Assembly: GCA_003354225.1 (NCBI GenBank)
Contig: PIVH01000177.1
Span: 1-7,262, forward strand
Direction of reading: 5' to 3'
Length of the DNA: 7,262 bases
Source of the DNA: Globobulimina sp.
Taxonomy: Eukaryota; Foraminifera; Rotaliida
The notes beneath the pieces were generated by a model. That model searched no databases, had not been told where the DNA came from, and was given only the letters and a program-made list of their open reading frames with translations. A program made the translations under genes and the position numbers. Shown one piece after another: positions 5,441 to 7,262 of the stretch; the first letter of the stretch is position 1; the number at the start of each line of letters is the position of its first letter.

Positions 5441-7262
5441 TTATTTTGCATCAACAAATGTTAATTTGAATTTAATTTGATTATCGTGATCAAAATATGA
5501 ATTTAGAAAATGATTCCAATCGCAGGAGAAGAAATCTTTCGAACCATTACCTTTTTGAAAATTCAATTGCATCATCTTATAATCGCTACACTGTAATGCA
5601 TGATCATGGTTCACCGTTTTTAATGAATATTTTATCCACATATGGTTAGTATGAGACGTATATTCAATACCTTGACAATATAAAAAGACGCCTACAGAGT
5701 CATCATATTCTGGCCTATGATTACTATCCAAATCATTACCTTTCCGAACTAAATCTAATGCGAATATAATACCATGCCATACCATATACGTCGATGTCAC
5801 TCGGCTCCCAACGGATAAATTTAATAAATTTTCTTTCTGAAAAACAATTTCAAATTCATCATATTGTTTCACTTTGCGATATTTATCAATTTCCGATAAA
5901 TTTCTATAAATAAACGATTCCCAGTTCTTGTTCTCGTTGCAATTGTTAATATTATTAATAGGGATAAGGTTAGGCGGCAAAGCTATGGATGACGGCAATG
6001 GCCGCATTGCTTTATGTTTTTGAAAATATCTATCGATATCTTTATATCTGCTTTGATGATTTGTAATATTTGTATTATTTAATAACGCAGCTTTGCTGCA
6101 AATGGATAATATCTTATTTAATGCTTTGTTATTACATTTGATTGCTTTATAATGCCTTACAATACATTCAATAAACCACAAATCTAATAAATGATAGCGT
6201 ATATTCTCGTGGATCGTACTAAATCTCTCCTTTACGCCTACACTGTTAAGGTCATCCTCGTCATTATGGTTATATTCCGCCCATTGCGTACATGCTAAAA
6301 AGACATCATTTTCATTCCACGACTCAAATTCTGATGATTTTAATATTATATTAACAGCGCAGGCTGGTAAGGTTAAAAAGGACATATTCACAATTCCATA
6401 TTCATTAAAAGCTAATGATTTATACCGTTTTTTTAAAGCATATTTGCCAATTTCTTTGATCCGATCTTTTATATTTAATGTAAAACATAAATATTTCTTA
6501 TTATTTCCTATGGCGATTAATATCAAATATGATACTTCATACAATGTCATACCACCATTATCAAACAATACATCATAGCTTGCAAAAATATGTTGAATAT
6601 GTTTATTTTGATGATTTATGGCATTGTTTGTCTTCCTTGGCCTCTCTCGCAAGGCAATATATTTTAATCTTTTTATAATTAACGAATCAATATGTTTTAT
6701 TTGATATTTTTCGGTTAAAATTAACATTTGAATCAAGGTCTCATAGTTTTCGATATGCTTTAAATACGTTTCAATGTTTGAATAATTTAAATGTAACAAA
6801 CGAATCAATAATTCAAATACAAACACATTAAATATTGATACATGTAATACAACCAAAGAGCAATTCTTTTCGCTGAATGATGATTTTTTTGATAATAAAT
6901 TACGAAAAAATTCAGATTTAATACTTAAGGCATAATTTGCGATTTTTATGATGCGATATTCATAGAAAATATTCATTGAATTTAATAATGATTTGGAGTC
7001 TGACGATATCAATGTATTTGGCAATAAATAATCACAATAATTATAACTATTCACGTCATCACAAATATCATCGATGTCCAATCCGTTTATTTCAGTGTCG
7101 CTTAATAATTCGCTTGCAATTGAAGTCGAATCGTCGTCATCTGAGTCTTGCAATTGCTTTTCCTCCGCATCTGTATTATAAATAACAACCAAATGGCGGT
7201 CGCATAAATCATCAGCAGGTGGAGGTACAATTAAATCTAATTTGTGAATATCTTTCCAAAAC
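5441..7262 (-). CDS. BTB-BACK protein with C-terminal MATH-like domain, 5' partial
   Basis: The frame is open from the right edge (7261) to TAA at 5441-5443, giving at least 606 codons. The Leu codon at 7192 is not the start: 23 more codons lie upstream and no ATG is seen, so the N-terminus is outside the window. Residues below count from 7192. A Ser/Asp-rich acidic stretch (8-48) precedes a BTB/POZ fold at about 77-180, with YALSIKSEFFRNLL, VSIFNVFVFELLIRLLHL and LTEKYQIKHIDSL matching its core helices. A BACK-like region follows at 275-350 (LPACAVNIIL, ENDVFLACTQWAEY, IRYHLLDLWFIECI). The tail (468-583) resembles a MATH/TRAF sandwich: WHGIIFALDLVRKGND, VGVFLYC, MWIKYSLKTVNHD, FFSCDWNHFL, IKFKLTFVD. 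BTB-BACK proteins commonly bind cullin-3 and present substrates for ubiquitination through another domain, here probably the MATH-like one. Substrate is unknown. BTB is firm, BACK likely, MATH moderate. Confidence 0.82.
   Translation of the reverse strand, partial: FWKDIHKLDLIVPPPADDLCDRHLVVIYNTDAEEKQLQDSDDDDSTSIASELLSDTEINGLDIDDICDDVNSYNYCDYLLPNTLISSDSKSLLNSMNIFYEYRIIKIANYALSIKSEFFRNLLSKKSSFSEKNCSLVVLHVSIFNVFVFELLIRLLHLNYSNIETYLKHIENYETLIQMLILTEKYQIKHIDSLIIKRLKYIALRERPRKTNNAINHQNKHIQHIFASYDVLFDNGGMTLYEVSYLILIAIGNNKKYLCFTLNIKDRIKEIGKYALKKRYKSLAFNEYGIVNMSFLTLPACAVNIILKSSEFESWNENDVFLACTQWAEYNHNDEDDLNSVGVKERFSTIHENIRYHLLDLWFIECIVRHYKAIKCNNKALNKILSICSKAALLNNTNITNHQSRYKDIDRYFQKHKAMRPLPSSIALPPNLIPINNINNCNENKNWESFIYRNLSEIDKYRKVKQYDEFEIVFQKENLLNLSVGSRVTSTYMVWHGIIFALDLVRKGNDLDSNHRPEYDDSVGVFLYCQGIEYTSHTNHMWIKYSLKTVNHDHALQCSDYKMMQLNFQKGNGSKDFFSCDWNHFLNSYFDHDNQIKFKLTFVDAK

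Noticed and set aside
1-7262. Alternative genetic code (TGA or TAA/TAG reassigned)
   Set aside because: Reading through TGA at the PH break meets TAA two codons later, and at the zinc-finger break TAA follows at once; the long frames end with ordinary stops near 3' signals.

Overview
This is nuclear DNA from a eukaryote, most likely a unicellular protist. It is A+T-rich (about two thirds by eye) and densely packed. The genes use the standard stop codons and encode families typical of eukaryotes: pleckstrin-homology (PH), RanBP2-type zinc finger, pentatricopeptide repeat with a C-terminal Smr domain (PPR-SMR), and BTB-BACK with a MATH-like tail. There is no sign of bacterial, plasmid or viral genes. 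The domain mix, with Gln/Asn-rich tracts and RanBP2 fingers, would suit a rhizarian such as a foraminiferan, or another free-living amoeboid protist. That placement is a low-confidence guess.

Layout from left to right: (1) 1-273 is non-coding and carries minus-strand polyadenylation-type hexamers, two of them inside a perfect 15-bp tandem duplication. (2) 274-618 (minus) is an open frame without an ATG, probably the last exon of the next gene. (3) 598-895 is a non-coding stretch, a candidate intron. (4) 896-2423 (minus) encodes a Gln/Asn-rich protein with two PH domains; the second is split by a +1 frame change near 1079-1084. (5) 2470-3643 (minus) holds two reading frames that overlap by 11 bases: a RanBP2 zinc-finger protein and an unrecognised C-terminal part, again related by a +1 shift. 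(6) 3644-3693 is a 50-bp divergent promoter interval. (7) 3694-5262 (plus) is a PPR-SMR protein with a mitochondrial-type N-terminus. (8) 5263-5440 is a convergent 3' intergenic region. (9) 5441-7262 (minus) is a BTB-BACK-MATH-like protein whose 5' end lies off the right edge.

The genes do not form one pathway. PH2 resembles phosphoinositide-binding PH domains. The PPR-SMR protein should act on organellar RNA. The BTB protein looks like a cullin-3 type substrate adaptor. The zinc finger is of the kind that binds ubiquitin or RNA. The most striking points are the two neighbouring +1 frame changes, the 46-bp and 50-bp intergenic gaps, the probable hidden 3' exon, and a strand-composition flip inside the PPR gene.
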